Below are positions 11,071 to 17,912 of a stretch of DNA of 64,000 bases, piece by piece; position 1 is the first letter of the stretch, and each line of letters opens with the position of its first letter. Both the position numbers and the translations under genes were made by a program. The stretch comes from Actinomadura terrae. GTDB lineage: Bacteria > Actinomycetota > Actinomycetes > Streptosporangiales > Streptosporangiaceae. The notes beneath the pieces were generated by a model. It did not search any database. It worked only from the letters and a program-made list of their open reading frames with translations, and was not told where the DNA came from. Location: the NCBI RefSeq assembly GCF_022751215.1, contig NZ_JAICDG010000001.1, forward strand, positions 1,612,001 through 1,676,000, read 5' to 3'.

Positions 11071-11673
11071 ATGACTCCGCACAGTGCCTTGAACGGTGAA
11101 CCCCCCGCCGGGCTGCTGCTCGCGGCGGGGGAGGGCCGCCGGTTCGGCCGTCCGAAGGCACTGCTGGAACTGCGCGGCGAGCGCCTTGTCGACCGGGGCG
11201 TGCGGACGCTGCGGGACGCCGGCTGCTCCCCGGTCCTCGTCGTGACCGGCGCGGCGCAGGTCGAGGTGATCGGCGCGGTGGTCGTCCCGAACCCGGGCTG
11301 GCGGGAGGGCATGGGCTCGTCACTGCGCGCCGGGCTCGCCGCGCTGCCCGCGGGCTGCCCCGCCGCCGTCGTCGCGCTCGTCGACCAGCCGCTGGTCACC
11401 GCGGCGGCGATCGCGCGGCTGGTGGGGGCGTACGAGGCGGGCGCGGGGATCGCCGTGGCGACCTACGGCGGCGCGTGGCGCAACCCCGTCCTGCTGCGGG
11501 CCGAGCACTTCGCGGGGGCGGCGGACGCGGCGACCGGCGACCGGGGCGCGCGCGGCTACCTGCGCGCCCACCCGGACCTCGTCACGCCGGTGGCGTGCGA
11601 CGACGTCGCCGCCCCCGACGACATCGACACCCCCGAGGACCTCGCCGCCCTCCTCGACGCGGGCCTCGGCTGA
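11071..11673 (+). CDS. MocA/MobA-like NTP transferase (molybdenum cofactor cytidylyltransferase type)
   Basis: 200 aa, nucleotide-diphospho-sugar transferase fold. The signature LLLAAGEGRRFGRPKALLEL (residues 14-33) contains the G-x-R-x-G-x-PK nucleotide loop, and AVVALVDQPLVTAAA holds the metal-binding Asp. In this context it most likely attaches CMP to molybdopterin, giving the MCD cofactor used by xanthine-dehydrogenase/CO-dehydrogenase enzymes. A TACCCT hexamer (11059-11064) six bases before ATG 11071 suggests its own leaderless transcript in addition to readthrough from xdhC, 18 bp upstream. Confidence 0.82.
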   Translation: MTPHSALNGEPPAGLLLAAGEGRRFGRPKALLELRGERLVDRGVRTLRDAGCSPVLVVTGAAQVEVIGAVVVPNPGWREGMGSSLRAGLAALPAGCPAAVVALVDQPLVTAAAIARLVGAYEAGAGIAVATYGGAWRNPVLLRAEHFAGAADAATGDRGARGYLRAHPDLVTPVACDDVAAPDDIDTPEDLAALLDAGLG

Positions 11674-11696
11674 AAGCGGGCCGCCGGGCGCCCGGG

Positions 11697-12167
11697 TCAG
11701 CGTGAGCGGGCCTCGGTGACCGCGCGCTCGTAGGCGAGCAGCGTGTCGATGAACATCCGGCGCTCGGCGGCCGTCAGCGGCTCCAGCGCGGTACGCCACG
11801 CGCCCGCGCCCTGGCCGAGCCAGCCGTTGACGGCGGGCAGGTGCTCGGGGGCGACGCTCACGATCGTCCGGCGCCGGTCGGCGGGGTCCTCCGCGCGGTG
11901 CAGGATGCCCTGCCGGCTCAGGTCGCCGACCATCAGGCTCACCGTGGCGGGCGCGACCTCCAGCCGCCCGGCCAGCTCGTTGACGCTCATCGGCCCGTCG
12001 AACAGCAGGTAGGCGAGCAGGGACAGGTGCCGGGGCGCCAGGTCGAAGCCGGCCAGCTCGTCCGGGACCCGGATCCGCTTGGCGGCCGACACCAGCCGGG
12101 GCATCAGCAGCAGCATCGTGCGGATGCCGTCGTCGACGCCGGGTCCCGCGTGCTCATCGGTTGACAT
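11697..12167 (-). CDS. MarR family transcriptional regulator
   Basis: 156 aa winged-helix protein. The DNA-binding part is visible as LAPRHLSLLAYLLFDGPMSVNELAGRLEVAPATVSLMVGDLSRQGILHRAEDPADRRRTIVSVAP, with the wing residues DPADRRR. ATG 12167 is preferred over an upstream TTG at 12182. It is divergent from the hemerythrin gene, and the 86-bp gap holds two nested inverted repeats (12192-12226) that are good candidates for its operator, so it probably represses itself and the hemerythrin gene. Ligand unknown. Confidence 0.9.
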   Translation of the reverse strand: MSTDEHAGPGVDDGIRTMLLLMPRLVSAAKRIRVPDELAGFDLAPRHLSLLAYLLFDGPMSVNELAGRLEVAPATVSLMVGDLSRQGILHRAEDPADRRRTIVSVAPEHLPAVNGWLGQGAGAWRTALEPLTAAERRMFIDTLLAYERAVTEARSR

Positions 12168-12191
12168 GCGCTGGCCGTCCAAAATAGCTTT

Positions 12192-12226
12192 GTCTTATAA
12201 AAGACTTTGCTTCCAAAGCAAAGTCT
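12192..12226. promoter_or_regulatory. Nested inverted repeats, probable MarR operator
   Basis: A perfect 11-bp inverted repeat, agactttgctt (12202-12212) and aagcaaagtct (12216-12226) with a 3-base spacer, overlaps a second one, gtctt/aagac with 4-base spacer (12192-12205). The segment is AT-rich in a very GC-rich genome and includes a TATAAA-like sequence, so promoter and operator probably overlap between the divergent marR and hemerythrin genes. Confidence 0.75.
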
Positions 12227-12253
12227 GCCGGGCGTACCCAGGATAGGAGACCG

Positions 12254-12733
12254 ATGACCGAGAGCCCCTCGAACGCGACCACGGGACCACGGCCGGGCGG
12301 CGCCGTGTCGCTCGGCGACGCGCTGGTGAGAATCCACGACGACCTGCGGGTTCGGCTCGCCGCGCTGCGGGAGGAGGTGCTCGCGTTCTTGGACGGCCGG
12401 CAACCGGCTCCGGATCTGGCCGCGCAGCTGCGCGAGCACTGCACGGAGGTCTGCGGCGCCCTCGGCGAGCACCACGACAACGAGGAGACGCGCGGGTTCC
12501 CGCTGCTGGAGAGGGAGGCGCCGCACCTCGCGCCCGTCCTCGACCGGTTGCGCCGCGAGCACGTCGAGGTGGAGCGGGCCCGGCGGAACCTCCAGGCCCT
12601 GCTGGACGACCTCGGCGCGGCCGACCCCGAACGCGTGCGCGCCGAGCTCGACCGGGTCACGGCCCGGCTCGACGCGCACTTCGCCTACGAGGAGGAGCAG
12701 CTCCGCGGCGCCCTCAACGGCATCTCGGTCTGA
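12254..12733 (+). CDS. Hemerythrin HHE domain protein
   Basis: 159 aa four-helix protein. Spaced His and Glu ligands for a di-iron site are visible: RIHDDLRVRL, REHCTEV, EHHDNEETRGFP, RREHVEVERA and DAHFAYEEEQL. Such single-domain proteins bind oxygen, sense redox state or protect iron centres. AGGAG six bases before ATG 12254 supports the start. Divergent from marR across the operator; the stop is six bases from that of the convergent NTF2-like gene. Confidence 0.88.
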   Translation: MTESPSNATTGPRPGGAVSLGDALVRIHDDLRVRLAALREEVLAFLDGRQPAPDLAAQLREHCTEVCGALGEHHDNEETRGFPLLEREAPHLAPVLDRLRREHVEVERARRNLQALLDDLGAADPERVRAELDRVTARLDAHFAYEEEQLRGALNGISV

Positions 12734-12739
12734 GGTGCG

Positions 12740-13111
12740 TCAGGGTGCCTGCTGGGGCGACAGGTGCATGCTCGCGATGCGCCACGTCCCGTCCCGCCGC
12801 AGGTAGACCTGCGTGACGCGGAACCTGCCCTCCGTCGGACGCCCCTGGTGGGTCGCCTCCTGCACCTGCGTGCCGATCGCGATCGCGGTGTCACCGAAGA
12901 CGCGCACGCCGACGGCCCGCAGCGTGAACGCGGTGACCTTCAGCCCGCCCTCGTAGCGGCCGATCCACTGCTCCTTGGTGAGGACGTAGCCGACCGGCCC
13001 GACGGCGCGGAAGTCCTCGTCGAGCAGCTCGGCCAGGGCCCCGGTGTCCATGGCGCGCTCGGCGTCCGCCCACCGCTCGCCCAGCTTCCGCACTTCTTCT
13101 TCAGCCGACAT
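12740..13111 (-). CDS. SnoaL/NTF2-fold nuclear transport factor 2-like protein (DUF4440 type)
   Basis: 123 aa, cone-shaped NTF2 fold pattern: EVRKLGERWADAERAMDTGALAELLDEDFRAVGP, KEQWIGRYEGGLKVTAF and TEGRFRVTQVYLRRDGTWRIASMHLSP. Members are small enzymes or ligand-binding proteins; nothing in the sequence fixes a substrate. ATG 13111 is chosen because GAGGAG lies six bases before it; ATG 13117 and GTG 13139 are upstream alternatives. Two palindromes lie immediately upstream (13124-13165), suggesting repression by a TetR-type protein not encoded next to it. Confidence 0.8.
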   Translation of the reverse strand: MSAEEEVRKLGERWADAERAMDTGALAELLDEDFRAVGPVGYVLTKEQWIGRYEGGLKVTAFTLRAVGVRVFGDTAIAIGTQVQEATHQGRPTEGRFRVTQVYLRRDGTWRIASMHLSPQQAP

Positions 13112-13123
13112 GGCCATCTCCTC

Positions 13124-13141
13124 TGAGTGAGTACTCACTCA
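13124..13141. promoter_or_regulatory. 18-bp perfect palindrome, TetR-type operator candidate
   Basis: TGAGTGAGTACTCACTCA reads the same on both strands. It lies 12 bases upstream of the NTF2-like start. Palindromes with this GAGTGAG...CTCACTC form are typical TetR-family operators; the regulator is not adjacent. Confidence 0.65.
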
Positions 13142-13147
13142 AAGCTA

Positions 13148-13165
13148 GCTGAGCGAACGCTCAGC
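13148..13165. promoter_or_regulatory. 8-bp inverted repeat GCTGAGCG-AA-CGCTCAGC
   Basis: Perfect arms separated by AA, seven bases from the previous palindrome and 26 bases after the DUF6986 stop. The AGCGAACGCT core looks like a TetR-type operator; as RNA it could also terminate the upstream gene. AGCTAGCT (13143-13150) bridges the two elements. Confidence 0.55.
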
Positions 13166-13191
13166 GGCAACCGCCGAAGAAGGAGAGGAGG

Positions 13192-14436
13192 TCAGGCGAG
13201 CTCGGACGCGGGCAGCGCGCTCTCGTCCAGGGCGCCGCAGTCGACGGCGCGGCGCAGCCGGGCGGTGAGCGCGGTGATGGTCGCGGGCTCGTCCAGCACC
13301 CCGCCGCCGTGCCCCGCCGCCTGGTCGTGCCAGGCCCGGACGCGGCCGATGACGTCGTCGACGCCGGTCAGGTGGAAGCCGTAGACGGCGGCGTACCGGC
13401 TCGGCAGGTGCGCGGGGTGCAGGTCCCAGCCCTGGTAGAAGCCGTGCCGCAGCGAGTGCCTGACGTGCGCGGCGTGCACCGACCAGGCGATGTTGACCTC
13501 GTCCGGCCCGTCGTTGCGCGGGATGACGTTGGTCGAGCCGTCCGACAGCCGGACGCCGCTGCCCGCGAACGCGACCTGCATGAGGTCGCGGGCGAAGTCG
13601 CAGGCCGGGTGGTCGAGGCGCTGCTCCTCGGGGGGCAGCCCGAGCGCGGCGGTGTAGTCGAACACGCCGAAGTGCGCGGCGGTGAGCCGGCCCGCCGCGG
13701 CGTCGGGGTAGCGGAGCAGGGCGACGCGTCCGTCCTCGTCCAGCAGCGCGTCGGGGGTCTCGACCTGGATCTCGAACCGCAGGATGCCCGCCGGGAGGCC
13801 GAGCGCGGTCTCCAGCCGCTCCAGGTACTCGGCGAACAGCTCGACCTGCCCGGCCGTCTGGACCTTGGGGAAGGTGATCGTGAACCCGCCGGGCAGGCGC
13901 CCGAGCCGGTCGCGCAGCGTCGTGAGGAACCCGTCGAGCGTCCGCATCGCGCGGTCGTGGCCTCCGTCGGCGAAGGACTTCACCCGCACGCCCCAGTAGT
14001 GGGGCAGGCTCTTGGCCTGGTACGCGGCGGCGACGGCCTCGGCGACCTGCTCGACGTGCGCGTCCTCCTCGGCGTCGCCGCGCACGCCGTAGCCGTCCTC
14101 GAAGTCGATCCGCACGTCCTCGACCGGCTCGCCGGACAGCTTCGCCGCGACCCGCTCCCGGACGAGCCCGGCGATCTCCGGGTCGAGCCCGAAGGCGGCG
14201 CCGAACGAGCCCGCGCCGGGCGTGTGGGTGTTCAGCAGCCGCAGCCCCTCGGCGCCGAAGTCGGCGGGCGTCGAGCGGGAGAACCGGTCGGCCGGGACGT
14301 AGACCGTGTGCACCGGCTGGCGGCCCTCGGCGGGCCCGGGGCGGCGCTCGGCGTGGCGGGCGCGCAGAGCGGCGACGCGCGCGGACAGGTCGTCGGTCGA
14401 GGAGACGCTGAGGTTCACCCCGCCATGATCCCCCAT
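13192..14436 (-). CDS. DUF6986 protein, HpcH/citrate-lyase-like aldolase fold
   Basis: 414 aa. Family members were formerly labelled aldolase or phosphoenolpyruvate kinase; the TIM-barrel pattern of the HpcH/HpaI/citrate lyase superfamily shows in VRIDFEDGYGVRGDAEEDAH (acidic metal-binding stretch), FTITFPKVQTAGQVE, LRFEIQVETPDALL and HFGVFDYTAALGL. A C-C bond lyase activity is likely but the substrate is unknown. ATG 14436 or GTG 14418 may be the start. It is the upstream neighbour, same strand, of the NTF2-like gene, with probable operator or terminator palindromes between, and is divergent from the DUF574 methyltransferase. Confidence 0.8.
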   Translation of the reverse strand: MGDHGGVNLSVSSTDDLSARVAALRARHAERRPGPAEGRQPVHTVYVPADRFSRSTPADFGAEGLRLLNTHTPGAGSFGAAFGLDPEIAGLVRERVAAKLSGEPVEDVRIDFEDGYGVRGDAEEDAHVEQVAEAVAAAYQAKSLPHYWGVRVKSFADGGHDRAMRTLDGFLTTLRDRLGRLPGGFTITFPKVQTAGQVELFAEYLERLETALGLPAGILRFEIQVETPDALLDEDGRVALLRYPDAAAGRLTAAHFGVFDYTAALGLPPEEQRLDHPACDFARDLMQVAFAGSGVRLSDGSTNVIPRNDGPDEVNIAWSVHAAHVRHSLRHGFYQGWDLHPAHLPSRYAAVYGFHLTGVDDVIGRVRAWHDQAAGHGGGVLDEPATITALTARLRRAVDCGALDESALPASELA

Positions 14437-14476
14437 GTCGCAGCGGTGCGGAAGCGATCCGGCGGGGTTCGCGTCC

Positions 14477-14509
14477 GATCGCCGGGAGATCGCCGGACGA
14501 TCGCCGGAC
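14477..14509. repeat. Three direct 11-bp repeats (gatcgccggan) in a divergent promoter region
   Basis: gatcgccgg begins at 14477, 14488 and 14499, an exact 11-bp period, so the copies lie on nearly the same helix face. Located between the DUF6986 and DUF574 genes. A regulator-binding iteron array is plausible; see the similar array at 33240-33316. Confidence 0.6.
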
Positions 14510-14593
14510 GGGGGGTCGCCACCCGAAGATCAAGAGCGGTCACGAGGGCATATGATCCCGAAAACAGGTCCCACTTTCCTTTCGGGGTTGTAC

Positions 14594-15400
14594 ATGACGG
14601 ACAGTAAGATCGACCTAAAGACGGACATACCTCACTCCGCACGTGTTTATGACTACATTCTCGGCGGAAAGGACAATTACCCCGCCGACCGGGCCGCCGC
14701 GGGCGCCATCGTCGCCGACTGGCCCAACCTCCCGAAGTCCATGCGCGCGAACCGGAACTTCATGGCGCGGCTCGCGCACCACCTGGCCGCCGAGCACGGC
14801 ATTCGCCAGTTCCTTGACATCGGCACCGGGCTCCCCACCTCGCCGAACCTGCACGAGGTCGCGCAGTCGGTCGCGCCGGACGCGCGCATCCTCTACGTCG
14901 ACAACGACCCGATCGTCCTCGTGCACGCGCGCGCCCTGCTGACGAGCACCCCCGAGGGCCGGACCAGCTACCTCGACGCCGACTTCCTCGACGCCGACGC
15001 GATCCTCGGCTCGGCGCAGCTGCGCGACACCTTCGACCTGAGCCGTCCGGTCGCGGTGAGTTTGATCGCCATCGTCCACTTCATGCCCGACGACGCGGAG
15101 GTGCAGGGGATCATCGACCGGCTCCTGGAGCCGCTGGCGCCGGGCAGCCTGCTCGCCGTCTCCGCGTGCACGGCCGACAGCGCGCCCGAGGAGGTCGAGG
15201 CCGGGGTCGCCGCCTACAACGCGAACGGCATCCCGATCGTCGCGCGCGACAAGGAGCGGTTCGGAGGCTTCTTCCGCGGCCTGGAACTGCTCGACCCGGG
15301 CGTCGTCCTCGTCAACCACTGGCACCCGGACGAGGAGGCGGCGGCCGTCGACGACGCCCACGTCCACATGTACGGCGCCCTCGCCCGCAAGCCCGCCTGA
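14594..15400 (+). CDS. DUF574 (Methyltransf_19) SAM-dependent methyltransferase
   Basis: 268 aa. Strongly matches this actinobacterial family: HSARVYDYILGGKDNYPADR at the N-terminus, the SAM-binding LDIGTGLPTSPNLHEVAQ and VDNDPIVLVHARALL, and HFMPDDAEVQGIIDRLLE. Many paralogues are found per genome in filamentous actinomycetes; substrates are unknown. ATG 14594 fits the conserved N-terminus; an upstream ATG at 14553 would add 14 unconserved residues. TATGAT at 14551-14556 is a good -10 candidate. Ends in a pair of overlapping hairpins. Confidence 0.9.
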   Translation: MTDSKIDLKTDIPHSARVYDYILGGKDNYPADRAAAGAIVADWPNLPKSMRANRNFMARLAHHLAAEHGIRQFLDIGTGLPTSPNLHEVAQSVAPDARILYVDNDPIVLVHARALLTSTPEGRTSYLDADFLDADAILGSAQLRDTFDLSRPVAVSLIAIVHFMPDDAEVQGIIDRLLEPLAPGSLLAVSACTADSAPEEVEAGVAAYNANGIPIVARDKERFGGFFRGLELLDPGVVLVNHWHPDEEAAAVDDAHVHMYGALARKPA

Positions 15401-15444
15401 AAAGGCGGGCGGCCCCCACACGCCACATCGCGTGGGGGCCGCCC
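15391..15444 (+). terminator. Overlapping hairpins after the DUF574 gene
   Basis: Hairpin 1: gcccgcct-GAAA-aggcgggc (15391-15410), which contains the stop codon in its loop. Hairpin 2: 13-bp perfect stem, 15407-15419 with 15432-15444, 12-base loop. They share 15407-15410 so cannot form fully together. No T-tract follows. Serves convergent genes (fmdA is on the other strand). Confidence 0.7.
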
Positions 15445-15478
15445 CGAGCGGGACCTGTTGTGTTGTGAGGAGACCGCG

Positions 15479-16726
15479 TCAGGAAGAGACCGCGCAGCTT
15501 CCGCGGTCGGCGCGGCGCGGGCCGTCGGCGGTCGGGCGGATGTCGAAGTCGAAGATCTCGGTGGGCAGGTAGAGCGAGCAGCACGCGTTCGGGATGTCGA
15601 CGACGCCGCTGACGCGGCCCTCGATCGGCGCGGCGCCGAGCAGCAGGTACGCCTGCTCGCCGCTGTAGCCGAACGTCTTCAGGTACTCGATGGCGTTGAG
15701 GCAGGCGTTGCGGTAGGCGACGGTGGCGTCGTTGTACAGGTTCGTGTCGCTCTCGTGGTCGACCGAGATGCCGATGAACGACAGGAACTCGCTGTAGCGC
15801 GGCTCCACGTTGCCGGGCATGAAGATCGGGTTCGTGGTGACCCCGTACTTCTCCATGCCGCCCTTGATGATGTCGACGTGGAAGTCGATGAAGCCGCCCA
15901 TCTCGATCGCGCCGCAGAAGGTGATCTCACCGTCGCCCTGGCTGAAGTGCAGGTCGCCGCCCGACAGCAGGCCGCCCGGCACGAACACCGGGTAGAACAC
16001 CCGGGCGCCGCGGCTGAAGTTCTTGATGTCGTGGTTGCCGCCGTTCTCCCGGGGCGGGACGGTCCGCGCGCCCTCGCGCGCCACGGCCTCCAGGTCGGAG
16101 CCGGTGAGCGTCCCGGCGAGCGTGCCCTGCTCCAGCGGCGGCAGCGCGTACGGCGGCACCCGGGTCGGGTCGGTGTCGATGAGCGCCTGCTCCCGCCGGT
16201 TCCAGCGGGCGAGCAGCTCGGGCGAGGGCGCGGTGCCGAACAGGCCGGGGTGGGTGATCCCGGTGAAGCGCACGCCCGGGATGTGCCGGGACGTGGCCTG
16301 CTGGCCGTGGAAGTCCCAGATCGCCTTGTAGGCGTCCGGGTACTGGTCGGTGAGGAAGCCGCCGCCGTTCTGCTTGGCGAAGATCCCCGTGTAGCCCCAG
16401 CCCTGGCCGGGGACCGAGCCGGTCTCCTGCGGGATCGGCCCGATGTCGAGGATGTCGACCACGAGCAGGTCGCCGGGCTCGGCGCCCTCGACGGCGATCG
16501 GGCCGCTCAGCATGTGGCAGGGCGACAGGTCGACGTCGCGGACGTCGTTGGCGGAGTCGTTGTTGCCGATCTGCCCGTCGGTCCACTCCCGGCACTCCAC
16601 CCGGAACTCCGATCCCGGGCGGACGGTCGCCGCCGCCGGGATCGCGTGGTGCCACCGGTTGTGGCCGGGGTGCGCCTGGTCGCGCATGGACCGGGCCTGG
16701 TCGACGCTGAACACTACTTCGGGCAT
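15479..16726 (-). CDS. fmdA: Formamidase / acetamidase (FmdA family)
   Basis: 415 aa, the usual FmdA length. It hydrolyses formamide (and often acetamide) to ammonia and the acid. Typical segments: MPEVVFSVDQARSMRDQAHPGHNRWHHAIP pattern at the N-terminus, ECREWTDGQIGNNDSANDV, GPIAVEGAEPGDLLVVDI, GGNHDIKNFSRGARVFYPVFV, GGDLHFSQGDGEITFCGAIEMGG and a Cys-rich NACCSLYLPTEIFDFDI end. GGAGG six bases before ATG 16726. Last gene of the fmdB-amiS-fmdA operon, 69 bp after amiS. The product should be cytoplasmic and supplied by the amide channel next door. Confidence 0.93.
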   Translation of the reverse strand: MPEVVFSVDQARSMRDQAHPGHNRWHHAIPAAATVRPGSEFRVECREWTDGQIGNNDSANDVRDVDLSPCHMLSGPIAVEGAEPGDLLVVDILDIGPIPQETGSVPGQGWGYTGIFAKQNGGGFLTDQYPDAYKAIWDFHGQQATSRHIPGVRFTGITHPGLFGTAPSPELLARWNRREQALIDTDPTRVPPYALPPLEQGTLAGTLTGSDLEAVAREGARTVPPRENGGNHDIKNFSRGARVFYPVFVPGGLLSGGDLHFSQGDGEITFCGAIEMGGFIDFHVDIIKGGMEKYGVTTNPIFMPGNVEPRYSEFLSFIGISVDHESDTNLYNDATVAYRNACLNAIEYLKTFGYSGEQAYLLLGAAPIEGRVSGVVDIPNACCSLYLPTEIFDFDIRPTADGPRRADRGSCAVSS

Positions 16727-16795
16727 CTGTGCCTCCGTCTTTCTCGGTGCTGTGCCGTGCTGTCTCGGTGCCGGCTCTGTGGTGGGCGTGCTCGG

Positions 16796-17431
16796 TCAGG
16801 TGGCGGAGGGCGTCGGGGGTGTCGGGGGAGTGGAGGAGGACGCGCGGCGCGGGCCGGCGAGGACCCACAGGCCCACGACGGCGACCACGGCGCAGATCGC
16901 GAACGGCACGGCGAGCTTCGGCCCGGTCGTGTAGTGGTCGGTCAGCAGCAGGAACGCCGGCAGCACCGCCGTCCCCCAGGCGGCGACGAACGTCACCCAG
17001 CCGGTGTAGCGGGTGTACTCCTCGCGCTTGAGGCCGAGGACGACGAAGAACAGGAACCACAGGAACGACCAGCAGAGCCAGATGACCCCGAACGGGTGGT
17101 CCTTGACGTCGAAGAAGTTGATCGCGGAGAAGACCAGCGCGGTCACCGACACGAACAGCGAGAACCAGCCGACGCCGGTGGTGTCGAGCCCGGCGAGCAG
17201 GCCGATGCCGACATAGAGGTAGGTGAAGCCGAACAGGTAGATCCCCGACGCCGCCGTGATCGCGGCGAGGTCGTCCCCCGCCTTGACCAGCAGCAGCGTC
17301 GGCAGCACGACCTGGAGGGCCCCGACGAAGAGGTTGAGGACGGCGGCCGCCCTCGCCTCGACGTGTCCGAGCAGCATCATCGCGTTGACGAACAGCACCG
17401 CGCCGACGTACAGCAGTCCCACGTTTCCCAT
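16796..17431 (-). CDS. AmiS/UreI family amide/urea channel
   Basis: 211 aa with six to seven hydrophobic segments and the family's short loops: MGNVGLLYVGAVLFVNAMMLLG, GIYLFGFTYLYVGIGLLAGLD, VGWFSLFVSVTALVFSAINFF and FGVIWLCWSFLWFLFFVVLGL. UreI-type proteins are hexameric channels that pass urea or short amides; with FmdA downstream the substrate is most likely formamide/acetamide. GGGAG seven bases before ATG 17431. Gap to fmdB is 13 bp. The C-terminal 20 residues are Ser/Thr/Pro rich and variable. Confidence 0.9.
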   Translation of the reverse strand: MGNVGLLYVGAVLFVNAMMLLGHVEARAAAVLNLFVGALQVVLPTLLLVKAGDDLAAITAASGIYLFGFTYLYVGIGLLAGLDTTGVGWFSLFVSVTALVFSAINFFDVKDHPFGVIWLCWSFLWFLFFVVLGLKREEYTRYTGWVTFVAAWGTAVLPAFLLLTDHYTTGPKLAVPFAICAVVAVVGLWVLAGPRRASSSTPPTPPTPSAT

Positions 17432-17444
17432 GACCGGCTCCCCG

Positions 17445-17723
17445 CTAGGGCCGGGGCAGCTTGGCGTGGCGGGGGTCGCTCGGCGGCGCGGGACGGCGCG
17501 GCTCCGCGGGCCGGGACACGACGCGGGGCTCGTGCGCGGAGGCCTCCTGCGCGGCCCTCGCGCGGTTCAGCGGGCTTCCGGCGCGTCCGAGGGCGGGCGC
17601 GGTGAACACCCGCCGCGCGGCGCCGCCGCACTCGGCGCAGGGGCGCTCGGGCGCGGCCTGCCCCATCGGCAGCGCGAGGTCGTAGGGGCCGCAGCCGGAG
17701 CAGCGGTATCGGTACGTGACCAT
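17445..17723 (-). CDS. fmdB: FmdB family zinc-ribbon protein
   Basis: 92 aa. The N-terminal 45 residues are a zinc ribbon: TYRYRCSGCGPYDLALPMGQ and RPCAECGGAARRVFT, with two CxxC pairs. FmdB proteins were first described as regulators of the formamidase operon in Methylophilus and are regularly linked to fmdA. ATG 17723 is set by GGGAGG seven bases upstream; an earlier in-frame start adds residues without similarity. First gene of the operon with amiS and fmdA; the rest of the protein is a basic, Pro-rich tail. Confidence 0.85.
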   Translation of the reverse strand: MVTYRYRCSGCGPYDLALPMGQAAPERPCAECGGAARRVFTAPALGRAGSPLNRARAAQEASAHEPRVVSRPAEPRRPAPPSDPRHAKLPRP

Positions 17724-17743
17724 GGCGGGCCTCCCAGCCGATT

Positions 17744-17776
17744 TACTTCCCACAGAAACTATTTCGTACGGAAGTA
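17744..17776. promoter_or_regulatory. AT-rich promoter zone with TACTTCC/GGAAGTA inverted repeat before fmdB
   Basis: tacttcc (17744-17750) and ggaagta (17770-17776) are perfect 7-bp arms 19 bases apart, surrounding a TTCGTACGGAA near-palindrome (17763-17773). The segment is unusually AT-rich for this window and lies directly upstream of the fmdB-amiS-fmdA operon, so it is the likely control site. Confidence 0.55.
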
Positions 17777-17912
17777 TCTGTCAATGACGGTTTCGGCGGA
17801 CGGAAGCGCCGTGGAACCGGCACCGGACCGATGCCCCCGATCGGGAGGTCGAACCAGGTCAACGGTGGTCAGCCGGCGTGTTCCCCGGGTGGGTGGAGGC
17901 GGCCGGGCGGAT

